From Phascolarctos cinereus (lineage: Eukaryota; Chordata; Mammalia; Diprotodontia; Phascolarctidae), in the NCBI RefSeq assembly GCF_002099425.1, contig NW_018344259.1:1051501-1115500 (forward strand): a DNA stretch of 64,000 nt, in the 5' to 3' direction. The notes under the pieces were generated by a model, which searched no databases, was not told where the DNA came from, and worked only from the letters and a program-made list of their open reading frames with translations. Below are positions 1 to 64,000 of this stretch, one piece after another. Each line of letters opens with the position of its first letter. Within the stretch, counting starts at the first letter, position 1. The translations under genes were made by a program, and so were the position numbers.

Positions 1-35
1 ACTTAGGGAGGGATTTTTGGAACTCTTATGTATAA

Positions 36-63473
<63,438 letters not shown>

Positions 63474-64000
63474 GTAAACTTTCGTGTTTATAAGTGATGC
63501 AAACTAAATGTCTTTGTGTTTCTTTCCATATATCTCTTGACCTGTTACTCTTTTACTCTATTTACTCTGTTTACTCCCTGAGACCTGCCTCCCTTTGGAT
63601 GACCCTGCATCACTTGTCATCTTTCTGGTACTGGCTACACCCTCTGTTATACCATATGACCTACTTGCTCCCCATTGCCATTTGCATATTCTCCAGATTC
63701 TCCCTCTGTTGCCATCATTCAACAGTCTTTCTTCCATTGAGATTCGCATTATCAGAATTTATCATCCCATTCCAGATCCAGTGCTCAAGACATTGGCCCT
63801 CCTTTTTCTCTCCCATTAACAAAATTTTCTATTATGAATTCAAAGACTGCCCCCCCAAAAGAGCATTTCCCTATATACAGCAAAACTCTAAAAGAGGATT
63901 AAACATATGAAGCAATCTATTTCAAGCTGCTTGCTTTGAACAATATGTGTGTGTATAATAAATTCCACATTACTTTCAAAATTGTCCTGCTTTTCTGCAT
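63474..64000 (+). other. NAA16: Start of intron 17, truncated by window end
   Basis: CT-rich sequence at about 63500-63800 weakly resembles a plus-strand L2 body, but no diagnostic tail is present. The long open frame on the plus strand here is explained by the pyrimidine bias and has no recognisable protein similarity. Confidence 0.4.

Noticed and set aside
63494-63910. 138-residue plus-strand frame
   Set aside because: Pyrimidine-biased intron sequence; hydrophobic translation expected from composition, and no family match.

Overview
This 64 kb window is vertebrate nuclear DNA, AT-rich, dominated by introns and old retroposons. The repeats point to a marsupial: tRNA-derived SINEs with heads like GGCAGCTAGGTGGCACAGTGG, marsupial-type L1 3' ends, RTE fragments and many readable L2, L3/CR1 and MIR copies. 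The species cannot be fixed from this sequence.

One protein-coding gene runs through the window on the + strand: NAA16, the paralogue of NAA15 and auxiliary (ribosome-anchoring, TPR-scaffold) subunit of the NatA N-terminal acetyltransferase. Seventeen exons between 64 and 63473 were placed by matching remembered human NAA16 protein, splice consensus and phase continuity. They encode about residues 47-799 of an 864-residue protein. The first two exons with the promoter, and the last about 65 codons, lie outside the window. Splice phases join correctly throughout, and all exons are open except the third in the window (7760-7895). That exon is 136 bp instead of the expected 135 and carries a one-base insertion that gives an immediate TAG. 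Removing C7876 restores the expected residues EEFRKTQQ, so an assembly error or a null allele is more likely than a dead gene.

The first intron (169-3943) looks like a minor-spliceosome (U12-type) intron: donor GTATCCTTT, and a branch-site-like TTCTTTAAC 8 nt from the acceptor. The other introns look U2-type.

Layout: 64-22477 holds the first seven exons; 22478-42000 is one 19.5 kb intron with no recognisable gene; 42001-63473 holds the last ten exons. Introns contain marsupial SINEs in both orientations (several with target-site duplications), older MIR/CORE-SINEs, L2 (best copy 36230-37955 with a reverse-transcriptase motif), L3/CR1, L1 (youngest copy 45755-46957 with a 16-bp perfect target-site duplication), RTE fragments, two related hAT-like MITEs and several microsatellites. 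Nested insertions give a local relative chronology. No RNA gene, CRISPR array or clear processed pseudogene was recognised, and I see no novel multi-gene system. The best leads are the exon insertion, the U12-type intron, a 109-bp SINE-containing tandem duplication, the paired MITEs and a few unexplained CpG-bearing patches.
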